Positions 36,341-46,400 are shown, numbered from the stretch's first letter. The stretch: DNA of 64,000 nt from Gordonibacter sp034932485 (GCA_034932485.1 JAYFOQ010000024.1:1-64000); one strand, 5' to 3'. A program made the numbers and translations. Notes: a model not told the origin generated them from the sequence alone.

Positions 36341-36703
36341 CTATATCATATTTTTCATCAGCGGTTTATCGAAACTGATGATCTCGTGGTTGTACAAATG
36401 GTTTCTGGCAACGAGAAGACAGTCAATGTAGTCGAGCATGCTTGCTCCGAACAGGCGGGTGGCATAGCGGACGATATCCTCCTCACTAACCCGAATATCG
36501 TCGAGAAGGTTGAGAAGTGCTTCGCTCACGAGCGATCGGGGTACTCCATACACATCTCTCAACGCGACCGCTACACGGGCAAATATTTCGGGATATGAAT
36601 ACGCATGTCCATCGGAGATAATTCGAGCTGCCTGTTTTGCTTTTCGTTTATCATCATCAAGTAAGTATCGTAGGATGACGCTTTCGTCGATGATGGTAAT
36701 CAT
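36341..36703 (-). CDS. PIN-domain toxin of a toxin-antitoxin pair
   Basis: The 120-residue protein has the PIN nuclease outline: IDESVILRYLLDDD at the N-terminus with the first acidic residue, and MLDYIDCLLVARN near 90 with the central Asp, followed by ISFDKPL near the end. PIN toxins cut RNA. The ATG overlaps the antitoxin stop by four bases. The pairing with a RelB-type antitoxin is less usual than VapB. Confidence 0.82.
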   Translation of the reverse strand: MITIIDESVILRYLLDDDKRKAKQAARIISDGHAYSYPEIFARVAVALRDVYGVPRSLVSEALLNLLDDIRVSEEDIVRYATRLFGASMLDYIDCLLVARNHLYNHEIISFDKPLMKNMI

Positions 36704-36966
36704 TTTTTAGCCAAAGACGAGATCCATGCCTCGCGCTCGGTTTCTCGCGCGATGGGCTTTGAATACAGGTTGAGGAAGCCATACGCAACATCCCCACCCT
36801 TTTTTTCAAAACTTTTTATTTGAAAAGGAAACTTTTGATCTAGGTTGCACTGTTTTAGAAAGATTCTTACGGCTTCGGACAGGCTTGTGCCCATCGAAGT
36901 GAATAAAACTTCCGATTCAGCTTTCAGATCGGCATCAATTCTCACATGCAAGATCGTTTCTTTCAT
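36700..36966 (-). CDS. RelB/DinJ-type antitoxin
   Basis: An 88-residue ribbon-helix-helix protein. LHVRIDADLKAESEVLFTSM, then GTSLSEAVRIFLKQC, are typical of RelB/DinJ antitoxins. It would bind the adjacent PIN toxin and repress the pair's promoter. GGGGG lies just before the ATG and a near-palindrome stands at 36992-37011. Confidence 0.85.
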   Translation of the reverse strand: MKETILHVRIDADLKAESEVLFTSMGTSLSEAVRIFLKQCNLDQKFPFQIKSFEKKGGDVAYGFLNLYSKPIARETEREAWISSLAKK

Positions 36967-36991
36967 AAAACCCCCTGTGGCCTACAAAAAA

Positions 36992-37011
36992 TGTAACACA
37001 ATTGTACTACA
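36992..37011. promoter_or_regulatory. Likely operator of the toxin-antitoxin pair
   Basis: TGTAACACAATTGTACTACA is a near-palindrome (8 of 10 pairs) about 25 bases before the antitoxin start, centred on ACAATTGT. Its position suits autorepression by a ribbon-helix-helix antitoxin. Confidence 0.5.
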
Positions 37012-37144
37012 ATACGAGCCTTGAATCATTTGTGAATCTGCAATTTTTGATGTCGGATTCCATAGGTAAAATATGGTGAAAAAACAGTTTTCAACAGGAA
37101 AAATGTAACTTCTTATACTGCATCCTCGCTGCGCACCACCTTTC

Positions 37145-37174
37145 TTGACAAACTTTCTGGTACCGAGGTAATAA
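37145..37174 (+). promoter_or_regulatory. Probable promoter of the formamide operon
   Basis: TTGACA at 37145-37150 and TAATAA at 37169-37174 are separated by 18 bases, about 65 bases before the AmiS/UreI start. This is close to the vegetative consensus. Confidence 0.6.
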
Positions 37175-37238
37175 TGGACGGGCATCGGATGCGCTGTCGT
37201 TATCAGAATCTAAAATAACTTGAGGGGGTGTAATCCGA

Positions 37239-37775
37239 ATGACCTTAGGACTTGGTTTGCTCTATGTCGGTTGTGTTCTGTTCATGAACGGGGTGGGAAC
37301 GCTTCAGAAGTGGGACCCAAAGGCTATGGCAGTAATGAACTTCTTCACCGGCGGCTTACTCGTGGTTATCAACTCGATCAATATCGCTTATACGGCCGTT
37401 ACGGTTGGGACGAGTGGTATTGGAGCCGACTTCTACGGAATTGCTACTAACATGCTTTTTGGTTTTACCTATCTGTTTGTGGGGTTCACGAATCTATTCA
37501 AGCTCGATGGAAGGCCCCTTGCGTGGTACTGTCTGTTCGTAGCAGTCAATACGCTTCCCTGCGCTTACCTGTCATTCACGGCTGCCGATCCCATCTTTGG
37601 GGTCATATGGCTTATCTGGGGAACCTTATGGTTGGCTTACTGGTTCGCTGGTGCGGAGATGAAGGTAACTCTTGGACCGAAGTTTATCGGTTGGTACACC
37701 ACAGTTGTGGGAATTGTTACCTGCTGGATCCCTGGATACATGCTTTTGGCGGATTGGTGGAAGTTCCTGTACTGA
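37239..37775 (+). CDS. AmiS/UreI-family amide channel
   Basis: A 178-residue protein with six hydrophobic helices, the size and layout of the AmiS/UreI family of amide and urea channels. GLLYVGCVLFMNG and FGFTYLFVGFTNLF are family-like segments. It stands 130 bases before the formamidase gene, so formamide or a short aliphatic amide is the likely cargo. GAGGGGGTG precedes the ATG. No urease genes are in the window, which argues against a urea role. Confidence 0.88.
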   Translation: MTLGLGLLYVGCVLFMNGVGTLQKWDPKAMAVMNFFTGGLLVVINSINIAYTAVTVGTSGIGADFYGIATNMLFGFTYLFVGFTNLFKLDGRPLAWYCLFVAVNTLPCAYLSFTAADPIFGVIWLIWGTLWLAYWFAGAEMKVTLGPKFIGWYTTVVGIVTCWIPGYMLLADWWKFLY

Positions 37776-37907
37776 AATGTACTGTACGTGGGGTTCTAGG
37801 GCGAGATGGGGTTCGTCTTTCCCTTTGAGTCTAATGGCAAGTGAAAAAGCATTTGCCAAAACGGACGGCAGGGCATAACAGCCCGGCCGAGATAGGAGGA
37901 TGGGATT

Positions 37908-38912
37908 ATGGGCAGTATCGGAAGTATGAATAAACCTGAGAATGGCTTCCTGGCAGCACTGATTCAGTTCCCCGTGCCGATCGTCAATTCTCGCGCGGAT
38001 ATTGACAAGCAGGTCGAAAGCATCATCCGTACTCTTCACGCAACCAAGGCTGGCTATCCCGGTATGGAGTTGATGGTATTCCCCGAATACAGCACACAGG
38101 GCCTCAATACGGCCAAGTGGCTCACCGAGGAGTTCCTCTGCGACGTTCCCGGACCCGAGACCGAAGCGTTCGGCCAGGCCTGTAAGGAAGAGGGTATCTA
38201 CGGCGTCTTCTCCATCATGGAACGCAACCCCGATCCGAGCAAGAACCCCTACAACACTGCTATCATTATCGATCCGAACGGCGAGATATGCCTGAAATAC
38301 CGCAAGCTGTTCCCGTGGAACCCAATCGAGCCTTGGTATCCGGGCGATCTTGGTATGCCGGTTTGCGACGGACCTGCTGGCTCCAAGCTTGCCGTATGTA
38401 TCTGCCACGACGGCATGATCCCCGAGCTTGCACGCGAGGCTGCCTACAAGGGCTGCAACGTATACATTCGTATCTCTGGCTACAGCACGCAAGTGTGTGA
38501 GCAGTGGATTCTCACCAACCGCTCCAACGCGTGGCATAACCTCATGTACACGCTGGCCGTAAATCTTGCGGGCTACGACAACGTGTTCTACTACTTCGGC
38601 GAAGGCCAGATTACGAACTACGACGGCACTGTGCTCGTGCAGGGTCATCGCAATCCGTGGGAGATCGTTACTGGCGAAATCTTCCCGTGTCAGGCCGACC
38701 AGGCACGTCGCTCGTGGGGCCTCGAGAACAACATCTACAACCTTGGCCATCGTGGTTACGTCGCCCTTCCCGGCGGCGAGAGCGATGCGGGCCTTACGTG
38801 GGTTAAAGACCTTGCAGCTGGCAAGTACAAGCTTCCTTGGGAAGACGAGATGGAGATCAAGGACGGCAGCATCTACGGCTATCCGACGACCGGTGGTCGC
38901 TTCGGTAAGTAG
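37908..38912 (+). CDS. amiF: Formamidase AmiF
   Basis: A 334-residue nitrilase-superfamily amidase that cleaves formamide to formate and ammonia. Length and sequence follow Helicobacter pylori AmiF (334) almost throughout: both begin MGSIGSM and end GYPTTGGRFGK. The catalytic triad is at the AmiF positions, E60 (FPEYST), K133 (YRKLFPW) and C166 (CICHDGM). AGGAGG lies upstream. The product formate can enter the formate hydrogenlyase encoded 3 kb away. The high similarity to a distant lineage suggests horizontal transfer. Confidence 0.93.
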   Translation: MGSIGSMNKPENGFLAALIQFPVPIVNSRADIDKQVESIIRTLHATKAGYPGMELMVFPEYSTQGLNTAKWLTEEFLCDVPGPETEAFGQACKEEGIYGVFSIMERNPDPSKNPYNTAIIIDPNGEICLKYRKLFPWNPIEPWYPGDLGMPVCDGPAGSKLAVCICHDGMIPELAREAAYKGCNVYIRISGYSTQVCEQWILTNRSNAWHNLMYTLAVNLAGYDNVFYYFGEGQITNYDGTVLVQGHRNPWEIVTGEIFPCQADQARRSWGLENNIYNLGHRGYVALPGGESDAGLTWVKDLAAGKYKLPWEDEMEIKDGSIYGYPTTGGRFGK

Positions 38913-38976
38913 CACTCTCTCTTCTTTAGCGTGATTCTCTTGGTGTGCTAGGCACCAGTAGAATTCGCAAACGAAG

Positions 38977-39017
38977 GCGTTCCCTGTATCGGACCACCGG
39001 TGCAGGGAGCGTTTCTT
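38977..39017 (+). terminator. Terminator after amiF
   Basis: CGTTCCCTG (38978-38986) pairs with CAGGGAGCG (39003-39011), with one G-T pair, followed by TTTCTTT. Confidence 0.75.
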
Positions 39018-39107
39018 TATGCGTGAAGGACTGAGGCTTTTTTGATAAATAAGGCAGTTACTTTATTTATCGGGTGCTTGGGATATTTTGTTTTTAATCG
39101 TGTCGTG

Positions 39108-40361
39108 TCAGTTCGCGCGAGTCGCCTTTTCGGGATCTATGCTCATGCTCTGGAATCGGTGCTGCATAAATTCGTTATCGTAATGCTGCTCGCAAAATTG
39201 AGCTATGGCGCTATCGGGCGCTCTGCCGGCCATTCGGCCGTACCAGCAATCGAGGGCGATAAGGGTCATGGCTCCGTTTGCAATCATCAATACGGCGCAG
39301 ACGGCGGTAATGGCGTAACGTAAGTTCCACGGAATGAGATTTACCAGCTTGAGCATTTGGGGCAGCAGCAGCTTGATCCAGACAAGACCCAGGAAACCCC
39401 ACATAATCATAAACATGCCGTTTGTACGTCCGTCGATGGAAAGCCAGGTGCCACTATAATCCCACGCTACGATACCGAAAGCGTACTGCATAAACCAGCT
39501 GGTCAAATATTCAAACAAACCGCCGATAACGGCGCTTACCAAGAAAATGATTGCGAAATTCTTTTTATGGAAGCGATTCAGTGCTAAGGTCATGAGTACC
39601 GCACCAAAGCCATAAATAGGTGAGAAGGGGCCATACAGCATGCCTGCACGATCTTCATAGTGACCAGGATTCACTACAATGAAGTGGTAGACGGTTTCGA
39701 TAATCAGCCCAAGCACACAACATACGACAAATATCCAGAACAAGTTGAAGAAGTTCAGAGCGATAAATCCTTTGCCCGTTTCGTCACGTCCGAGCGTTCC
39801 TTCTTCGGCTTCTTCACGCGTCTCCATGTCGCGTAATTTGCGCTGCAACTCGCGCTCTTCTGCAAGCGATGGATCGAGATAACTGGTAAGAGCAACAAGA
39901 AATACCATGAACACCGCGTAGAAGATAAGTGTTCCGTCTAGGCCGAACAGCATAATATCTACGAGGAGAGCGCCTATCAATAGAACTACAAGCACCTCAG
40001 ACATCCGTGCGGCATTGCGGCGCTTATCACGCAACAAACGAATGCCAAAAACAACGAACGCTACCGCAAGTATGGTAAGCAGCGCAAATTCCACGAAAAG
40101 CAGCACAACCGTGGCGGTTGAATCGCCTGCAAAAGTGCCATCTTGTAAAGCAAATACCATAACTACCATGACGAAAGCCATCATAGGAAGCACGGCTACG
40201 CCACCGATGATGCACAGGATGGCAAATATCTTCAATAACAGGGGTATTTTTTTCTTTAGCACCGTTTGCGCTTGCTCTTCCTTGTTTTTGAGAGCTTCGA
40301 TCTCATTTTTTAGATTATTGTCGGCTAGTATATCGTGTTGTGCCTTGTGGTGGTTCGGCAT
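39108..40361 (-). CDS. Membrane protein with CmpB-like (putative ABC-transporter type IV) domain
   Basis: A 417-residue membrane protein. A cytoplasmic helical N-terminus (about 1-40) leads to four helices, a charged linker near 165-195 rich in Glu and Arg, and a C-terminal domain of about five helices. The segment GMLYGPFSPIYGFGAVLM and the later WDYSG motif mark the family called putative ABC-transporter type IV (CmpB). The role is unknown. An AAAGGG site precedes the ATG. It stands alone on the minus strand. Confidence 0.7.
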   Translation of the reverse strand: MPNHHKAQHDILADNNLKNEIEALKNKEEQAQTVLKKKIPLLLKIFAILCIIGGVAVLPMMAFVMVVMVFALQDGTFAGDSTATVVLLFVEFALLTILAVAFVVFGIRLLRDKRRNAARMSEVLVVLLIGALLVDIMLFGLDGTLIFYAVFMVFLVALTSYLDPSLAEERELQRKLRDMETREEAEEGTLGRDETGKGFIALNFFNLFWIFVVCCVLGLIIETVYHFIVVNPGHYEDRAGMLYGPFSPIYGFGAVLMTLALNRFHKKNFAIIFLVSAVIGGLFEYLTSWFMQYAFGIVAWDYSGTWLSIDGRTNGMFMIMWGFLGLVWIKLLLPQMLKLVNLIPWNLRYAITAVCAVLMIANGAMTLIALDCWYGRMAGRAPDSAIAQFCEQHYDNEFMQHRFQSMSIDPEKATRAN

Positions 40362-40569
40362 AGCAAGCCCTTTCGTTCCCCTGTGGCGATAGGTTGTTCA
40401 ACTCGTTCGGAATATAGCCGTACACAATACCATAGTGCCCGGTTCGCTCAGGTAAAAGGCTGGTAAATGATGAAGGTAGAGCTGTTCTGTCTCAGTTTCA
40501 TGCACGTAAATAAGGGCTATTCTTTCCTGAAAACATTGATCGATGTCACTTGTTTCGAGAAGTGATGCC

Positions 40570-41406
40570 CTATACGTACCCATTTTCCTGCGCCCACTGG
40601 GTGCCACGGCTGCAACGCAGGTTGGTAAGGGGGCAAGCTTTGGGGCAGAGTGTACACACGATAGATGTAGTACCCTGACCGGTTGTGGCAGAGCTTTGGT
40701 CCGAGGGAGAAACCGTGGCTCCATCGCTTGAGGGCGATGCGCTTTCGTCTGTCGATTCGTTACCGATAGACTCGTCATTGCGCTCTTGTTTGCGAGCACT
40801 TTCCGCTGTGACATCACTGAGGTCTTGCGCCTGACTAACAAGCGACGTTGCTTCGGTTGTGGTCGCTTGGGCTGTTAGCGTCGATTCCGTCATGCCACCA
40901 AGGAGATCCGTCCAGACAAGTATGCTGGTAACGAATACCGCAGCGGTTGCGCTTGCGATGCGTTGAGGTATGTCCGAACGTGCGATCTTCTTGATGATGC
41001 CAACGAGGTAGCGTGCGTGGAGTGCTGTATGTAGCACAAGAATGGTGAGGCATATATAAGATGCGATGTTGTGTATTGTTACCACTTCTAAGCTACCAGG
41101 GCCGATGAACAGATCGCGGGCTATCAGTATTCCCGATGCAATGATCGCAATCATGCCGAGTGGCAATAAGCAGTCTGCTATGACAAGTACGGTTTTTAGG
41201 GGGCTCAGCTTACCCTGGGGTAGTTTCCGAAGAAGGCCGATAATAGATTTGGCGTTCAGGGCCACATGCGCGATAAATAGCGCTCCGATGGCAATGCCCA
41301 TTACCTCGTGGTAAAGAGTGTTTAGGTCGTAACAAAACATTAGCTGTAAATAAATAACCAGCATGGCAAGATCAATTAAGATCTTGATGACAGTCTTTCG
41401 TTTCAT
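40570..41406 (-). CDS. DUF4405-like membrane protein with cysteine-rich tail
   Basis: A 278-residue protein with five membrane helices in the first 180 residues, carrying conserved histidines (NTLYHEVMG, LFIAHVALN, VTIHNIA, LHTALHARY), an arrangement suited to haem b. A long acidic, Ser/Thr-rich linker follows (about 195-250), then CTLCPKACPLTNLRC at the end. That tail resembles an iron-sulfur or metal site. GAGAGG precedes ATG 41406. I infer a small membrane cytochrome-like redox protein; no partner is adjacent. Confidence 0.65.
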   Translation of the reverse strand: MKRKTVIKILIDLAMLVIYLQLMFCYDLNTLYHEVMGIAIGALFIAHVALNAKSIIGLLRKLPQGKLSPLKTVLVIADCLLPLGMIAIIASGILIARDLFIGPGSLEVVTIHNIASYICLTILVLHTALHARYLVGIIKKIARSDIPQRIASATAAVFVTSILVWTDLLGGMTESTLTAQATTTEATSLVSQAQDLSDVTAESARKQERNDESIGNESTDESASPSSDGATVSPSDQSSATTGQGTTSIVCTLCPKACPLTNLRCSRGTQWAQENGYV

Positions 41407-41933
41407 AAGGGGGGTTCCTCTCTTGCCATGCCCTTTGTTGGTGTGCGGGCTATGATTGCAAGCCTTATGAAACCATCCGAACCTGAAGGTAGCCTGAAGC
41501 AGCATTTTCGTACCTACGAAAGCTTCATACTGTTTGAGATACTAGGCGCTCGCATACGAGGGGGGGGTCTTGCAACGGAGATCGAAGGGTGCCCACCTTC
41601 GCGTGAGGGAGGACTCGCGAAGGTGGGGCTTTAAGAGGGGCGATCTTGCTGTGCCATCAAAAGGGAGGGAGGGGCACGGTGCGAGATCGATGGAAGCGGG
41701 ATTGAGCAGAGCGGGGGGGGGGGGGATCCCGCTTCCATCGAAGTGCACTGGCATGGTGAGGGCGGTAGTGTCTTTCCTTGGCATCCTTTGTTTTGGATGC
41801 CAAGGAAAGCTCGAGCGATCAAGACCCCGTCGTCTCGCGCCCACTCGCCGTTGCAGCAGACGGGTAAGTGTGAGGGGGGGATGGGTCCTGATTGCCGCCT
41901 GCTGTGTTCAGCTTTAGCAGGCGGCAGAAGCAT
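41407..41933. repeat. Hairpin-rich spacer with four perfect inverted repeats and a G13 run
   Basis: This non-coding stretch packs four perfect inverted repeats into about 335 bases: 41592-41603/41616-41627 (12 bases), 41688-41702/41726-41740 (15 bases), 41772-41786/41795-41809 (15 bases) and 41894-41903/41916-41925 (10 bases). The second has a 13-base run of G in its loop (41713-41725). The arm sequences differ from each other. ORFs here are short and unlike proteins. The last hairpin is a terminator of the operon to its right; the others are unexplained. Confidence 0.75.
41894..41925 (-). terminator. Terminator hairpin of the dehydroxylase-like operon
   Basis: GCCGCCTGCT (41894-41903) and AGCAGGCGGC (41916-41925) pair perfectly with a 12-base loop, directly after the stop of the minus-strand anchor gene. 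There is no T-run. Confidence 0.55.
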
Positions 41934-42803
41934 CTAGTACAGTAAGCAGATGGAGTAGCCCATCTGGTAGAACAGGACCCTAAACATTAGGGAGGCAGCA
42001 ACAGCGGTGATCACGGCGATAATCATGAACGACTTTGACGCGCCGATCTTATTCTTCGCTGCGATAGAGCAGGCCAGAGTCACAATGACGCAAATGAGAG
42101 AGCACCAGAACATTAGTGCACCTTCGCCCATAAGCATGACATTCAGCAGGCTGTCCACGTGGGTGGGGGCTGTCGTCATGGATGTGGGGTCTGCGTAGTA
42201 CCCAAAGCTGGCGATGGTAGACATCGCACAGGCTGCCGCGTACACTACATCGGCAACGATCTGGGCAATGGCACCGATGAACGTAAACTGGATGGCAGAA
42301 CCCTCCGCTGCTTCATCCTTCTTTAGGATGGCGATGACCCACGTGTACACCGCGCCCAATAAGGCTGCATTGGCGATGTAGAACACAACTAGTGCTAAGC
42401 CCCAAGCCGGACGGGCCGGCATAAGGTAGGAGTGAGCGGTAGCGGCCAGCATGAGCACGGCCACCACGATCGTCACCCAGGCAAGCACCTTAGAGATGGG
42501 CTTGCCACCGCGAAGCATGACGAACCACACCACCATGATGATGGCCAGCGCCACGCACCCGATGAGCTCTTGGGTGATGCCGGACGTAAGGTGCCCGAAC
42601 CCGTTGAAGATGCGCTCCCAGTGCTCAAGGTGCAGAAACGCCCCGATGCCGCCAACAATAAGTGAGACTCCTGCAACGATAAGCGAAGTGAAAGCGGTCT
42701 TCTCGCCTTTGCCTTGCAGGGCCAAGACGGACATGCCGCCAAGAATTCCACAGGTCAGACAAACAAACAGCGTGAAGATAACTAAAGGCCACTGAGTTTC
42801 CAT
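41934..42803 (-). CDS. DmsC/NrfD-like membrane anchor of the dehydroxylase-like operon
   Basis: 289 residues with about eight membrane helices. METQWPLVIFTLFVCLTCGI, then AFLHLEHWERIFNGFGHLTSG, matches DmsC-type anchors and the anchor at 13023. It would pass electrons from menaquinol to the B subunit. The ATG overlaps the B-subunit stop as TAATG. Confidence 0.86.
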   Translation of the reverse strand: METQWPLVIFTLFVCLTCGILGGMSVLALQGKGEKTAFTSLIVAGVSLIVGGIGAFLHLEHWERIFNGFGHLTSGITQELIGCVALAIIMVVWFVMLRGGKPISKVLAWVTIVVAVLMLAATAHSYLMPARPAWGLALVVFYIANAALLGAVYTWVIAILKKDEAAEGSAIQFTFIGAIAQIVADVVYAAACAMSTIASFGYYADPTSMTTAPTHVDSLLNVMLMGEGALMFWCSLICVIVTLACSIAAKNKIGASKSFMIIAVITAVAASLMFRVLFYQMGYSICLLY

Positions 42804-43435
42804 TATGCGTTACCTCCTTCCCAGTGATGATCGCGCAGAATGTAGGAGTACGCGGGCTTGTTGCCCACGTCGGGCAGGTGGTGAATGTCAGACTCTTTGA
42901 AAGGCTCAATGAAGTCCACCATTTTGCGTTGTTTGCTGGCCGAGTCAAACGAGCCCACGTAGGAGTCCAAGCCCTTTTCGGTGTCTCCGATCCAGCGGGC
43001 ATTGCCACCACACTGGCTGACACACTGAGGGAGTTCTCCTTGTTTCAGCTTTTGCTCGCACAGTGTGCACTTCTCGACAACCCTTTCTTCCTCATTGAGG
43101 TAGCGAACGCCGTAGGGGCAGGCCATAACACAGAACTGGCAGCCGATGCACTTTTCCTTATCAATCTGGACGGAGCCGTCTTCGGCGATATGGGAGGCTT
43201 CAGTCGGACACACCTTCGTGCACTCGGGATTCTCGCAGTGTTGGCACGATATGGGTAGGAAGTACATGTATACGTCGGGATACTGGCCAGAGCCGCCGGG
43301 GATGGGGTTGGGCCCCACGCGTACGACCTTGTTCCAGTAGCTGCCGATGGGCACGTTATTGACGGCCTTGCAAGCAACCGAGCAGGCCAAGCAGCCTACA
43401 CAGCGGTTTACGTCGGTGATGATGGCGATAGACAT
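42803..43435 (-). CDS. DmsB-like iron-sulfur subunit of the dehydroxylase-like operon
   Basis: A 210-residue four-cluster ferredoxin: CVGCLACSVACK, CQHCENPECTKVCP, CIGCQFCVMACP and CTLC...CVSQCG. As in the other minus-strand operon the last motif lacks CP. GGAGG at the end of the catalytic gene serves as its ribosome-binding site, and only three bases separate the two genes. It links the anchor to the catalytic subunit. Confidence 0.88.
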   Translation of the reverse strand: MSIAIITDVNRCVGCLACSVACKAVNNVPIGSYWNKVVRVGPNPIPGGSGQYPDVYMYFLPISCQHCENPECTKVCPTEASHIAEDGSVQIDKEKCIGCQFCVMACPYGVRYLNEEERVVEKCTLCEQKLKQGELPQCVSQCGGNARWIGDTEKGLDSYVGSFDSASKQRKMVDFIEPFKESDIHHLPDVGNKPAYSYILRDHHWEGGNA

Positions 43436-43438
43436 GAG

Positions 43439-46400
43439 TTATTTCCTCCCTTCGTAAGTCGGCAGCCATTCCTTCAGACGGGGGTCGTCGGAGGTATGGA
43501 TGATCGGGGTTCCGGTGCTGTCGCATGGCACGGGGTTGTTGAATGGCGAATTTTCGGGTGTAGCTTTGTATATCTTCACCTGGTAAGCGCGCAGGTTGGA
43601 GCTGCCGGAGTGCGGGTCTTGCGCGTGGTGGTCGATTAGCTGGTTGACTGCCGAGTATTGGAAACCGTGGCCGGCATCCTTAACCTCGGGGTACCACCAG
43701 GTGTGTTCAAGATTGACAACCGTGTCGTCTACGCCGTAGTACAGGTCGGCCACCTGGCGGATTTTGCCCCACTCGGTTTCGATCCACACCCAGTCGCCCT
43801 GTTGAATGCCGTATTCGGCAGCTGTCTTGGGATTGATTTCGACGCGTGGCACCGGCCAAAGTTCACGGCACCAAGGAAGCTGACGGTGCTCTGAGTGGAA
43901 GTAGACCGGGATGCGTCGACCGGTGGTTGCAGTGAGCGGGTATTCTTTGGCGCGCTCGGGGTCGGCAACGGGGCCGTGCGGCGGCTCTTTCCAGGAGGGT
44001 AGCCACCACATCTTTTCCTCGGGGTGGTGTGATTCCATGACGGTCGACCAAATTTCTTGCTTCATGGTTGGCGTGAACCAACCTGGCTTCCAGTCGCCGA
44101 TGCCTTTGCCTGCCGTGTAGTCAAGACGCGCCCATACACGGTCGCGTGCACGCATAGCGCCGGTTTGATAACGGCGATAGGTGCCCCAGTTGCGGGGTTC
44201 GACATCTTTGGCTTGCCACCAACCGTGTTTCTGGAAGTCTGCTACGTAGTCGTTCCATGTCTTATACTTGGGCTTAACCTCTGCCATCGGTACGCCATGG
44301 CGCTCGAGTGAGGGCTTGCCGCTCTCAACCTTCCACGTGGTGTAGGTGAGTTCGTCGTCGGTAAGCAGCTTGATAGAATCGTCCAGCTGCCAGTCGATGG
44401 AAGGCCATTCATTGCCTTTTTCGTTGGTCCACTGCCAGTTCATACGTTTTGCGAACGCCATAACAATTTCAGGGTCGTACATCGCCTCTGCAGGTGGCTC
44501 GACGCACTTGACGGTTGCGCCCATGGCGCCAGCGGAGCCCTGGCTCGCGCGCGGCGAGTTGAGTTCGATCCAGTGTGCGACGGGAAGGATGACGTCGGCG
44601 GTATCGTTTTGCGGTGTGTGCCATAAGTTCAAGTCAACGAAGAAGTCGAGCGAGCAGAGCGCATCCCAGGCCACCGTGGTGTTCGTGTGGCTCATGAAGT
44701 TGCCGGACTCGTTCCAGAGCGCACGCACGGGGTACGGCTCGCCGGAGAGCATGGTGTCCCAGGCTGAAGCGGCATCACACCAGTACTGCCACCAGCTGAT
44801 AAGCGGGAACTTCTGGATGCCTAGCTGCTTTTGATTCACTTCCGCTGGCGGAGTGGAGGCGCCCGGTGCCCATGCGGAGAAACCCTGAAGGTCACCGTCG
44901 ATGGGTACGATGGTAGGCCCTCGGTTGCCGCCCGGAGTATCCATGTTGCCGGTGATGCCTACGAGATTATCGAGTGCGCGGCTATTCTGGATGGCATTGC
45001 AGGCATGTTCCTGCGCCAGCATATATTGGATGCCACCGTTGCCGTAGCCCGTCGAGGGGTCGATGCGTGTACCATAAGCGGTGGCAGCGGCCTCAATCTC
45101 GGAAGCGGGGATGCCGGTGATCTTTTCGGCGTTTTCGAGGTTATATTCGGCGGCGCGAGCTTTGTAGTGCTCCCATACCGGTTTGACCTTTACCTTCTTG
45201 CCATCTTTTAGCGTGATCTCGAACTCACCCTCAAGTGCGGGGTCGATGCCTGGATCGAATGGCTGAAGATCGGGAACCCAGCCCTGTGTCTGGCCCGGCA
45301 GCAGATGATCCTGTTCGGCTTCGCGGCCGGCTCGCGCCTTCTCGGAGTCGTAGTTCTCGCCCTCCCAGAAACCGCCGGTCTCGTCGATGACTCCCTCTTG
45401 ATCAGCATTAAACCAGGTAAACGCACCATACTCATGGGTAATACCCGCGGCGGCCAGCTTTTCCCAGTTATTGTCGTACACAAGGAACTTATAGGGGCTG
45501 CCTCCGTCTTTGATATCGCTTTCCTTTAGAAGGTGCGTTTTCACGTCCCAGTACGAACCGTCGGTACGTACGGTGGGAAAGCCCGTGGCCTCCATGTCTT
45601 CGCACACGAGGAAGGGGGCATTCGTCCATTTTTTCGTGTAGAGTTCATCGTAGAGTTTTTTCTCTATGATGACATTTGTCCAGGCAAGAGCCAGCGCACC
45701 GTCGGTACCGGGGCGCAGATGTTGCCAGTAGTCGGCCTCCTTGCCCATGTTAGCCATACGTGGGTCGACGCTGATATGTATGTCGGCGCGTGAGGCGGTG
45801 TCAACAGTGACGCGGCAGGAGTCGTCGTAATTTGAAAGCTCGGATGCGCCCGCCCATTGTACGTACACCTTCGGACGACAGATGGTTTCCATCCATGACA
45901 TGGCGAACTGCGAAACCATGGTAGTGGCGAAGTGGCGTGGGCCCTTGCAGATCTGCCAGGCCTCGATGTTGTTTGGGGTCTCCAGCATGTTTTTCAGGAT
46001 GGACTCCGAGTGCATGCACCAGATGCGCGACGTGCCCACCTGGCAAGCGATGGCCTCGCCGCCGTATTTGCTCTTGATGTCTAGCAGGTTGGTGGCAACG
46101 GTGTCGAGTGCCTCTTCCCATGAGATGCGCACCCAACCGGGCTCTTCGCCCTTGGGGTTCGTGCGCTTCATGGGGTAGTGCAAACGGTCGGGATGATACG
46201 CAGCCTGGATGGATGACTGCGACTTTGTGCAGCAATTACCCATGGACTGGAACGCGCCCTCGTCACCCTCAACACGGATGGCGCGACCGTTTTGGACGAT
46301 GACCTTGACGCCGCATTCCATCTTGCCGCAGCCGCGACAGCATGTTTTGACTGCTACGGTATCGTTGCCAGATGCTTCACTGTATGTCTGGTCGGCAAGC

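Noticed and set aside
37626..38915. 429-codon minus-strand frame opposite amiF
   Set aside because: The plus strand encodes a formamidase with an intact catalytic triad; the minus frame is a codon-bias shadow.
41570..41917. Overlapping 100-115-codon frames on both strands of the hairpin-rich spacer
   Set aside because: Low-complexity Gly/Arg/Pro sequences created by G-runs and inverted repeats, with no ribosome-binding sites.
41592..41925. CRISPR array
   Set aside because: The repeats are inverted, not direct, differ in sequence and have no regular spacing.
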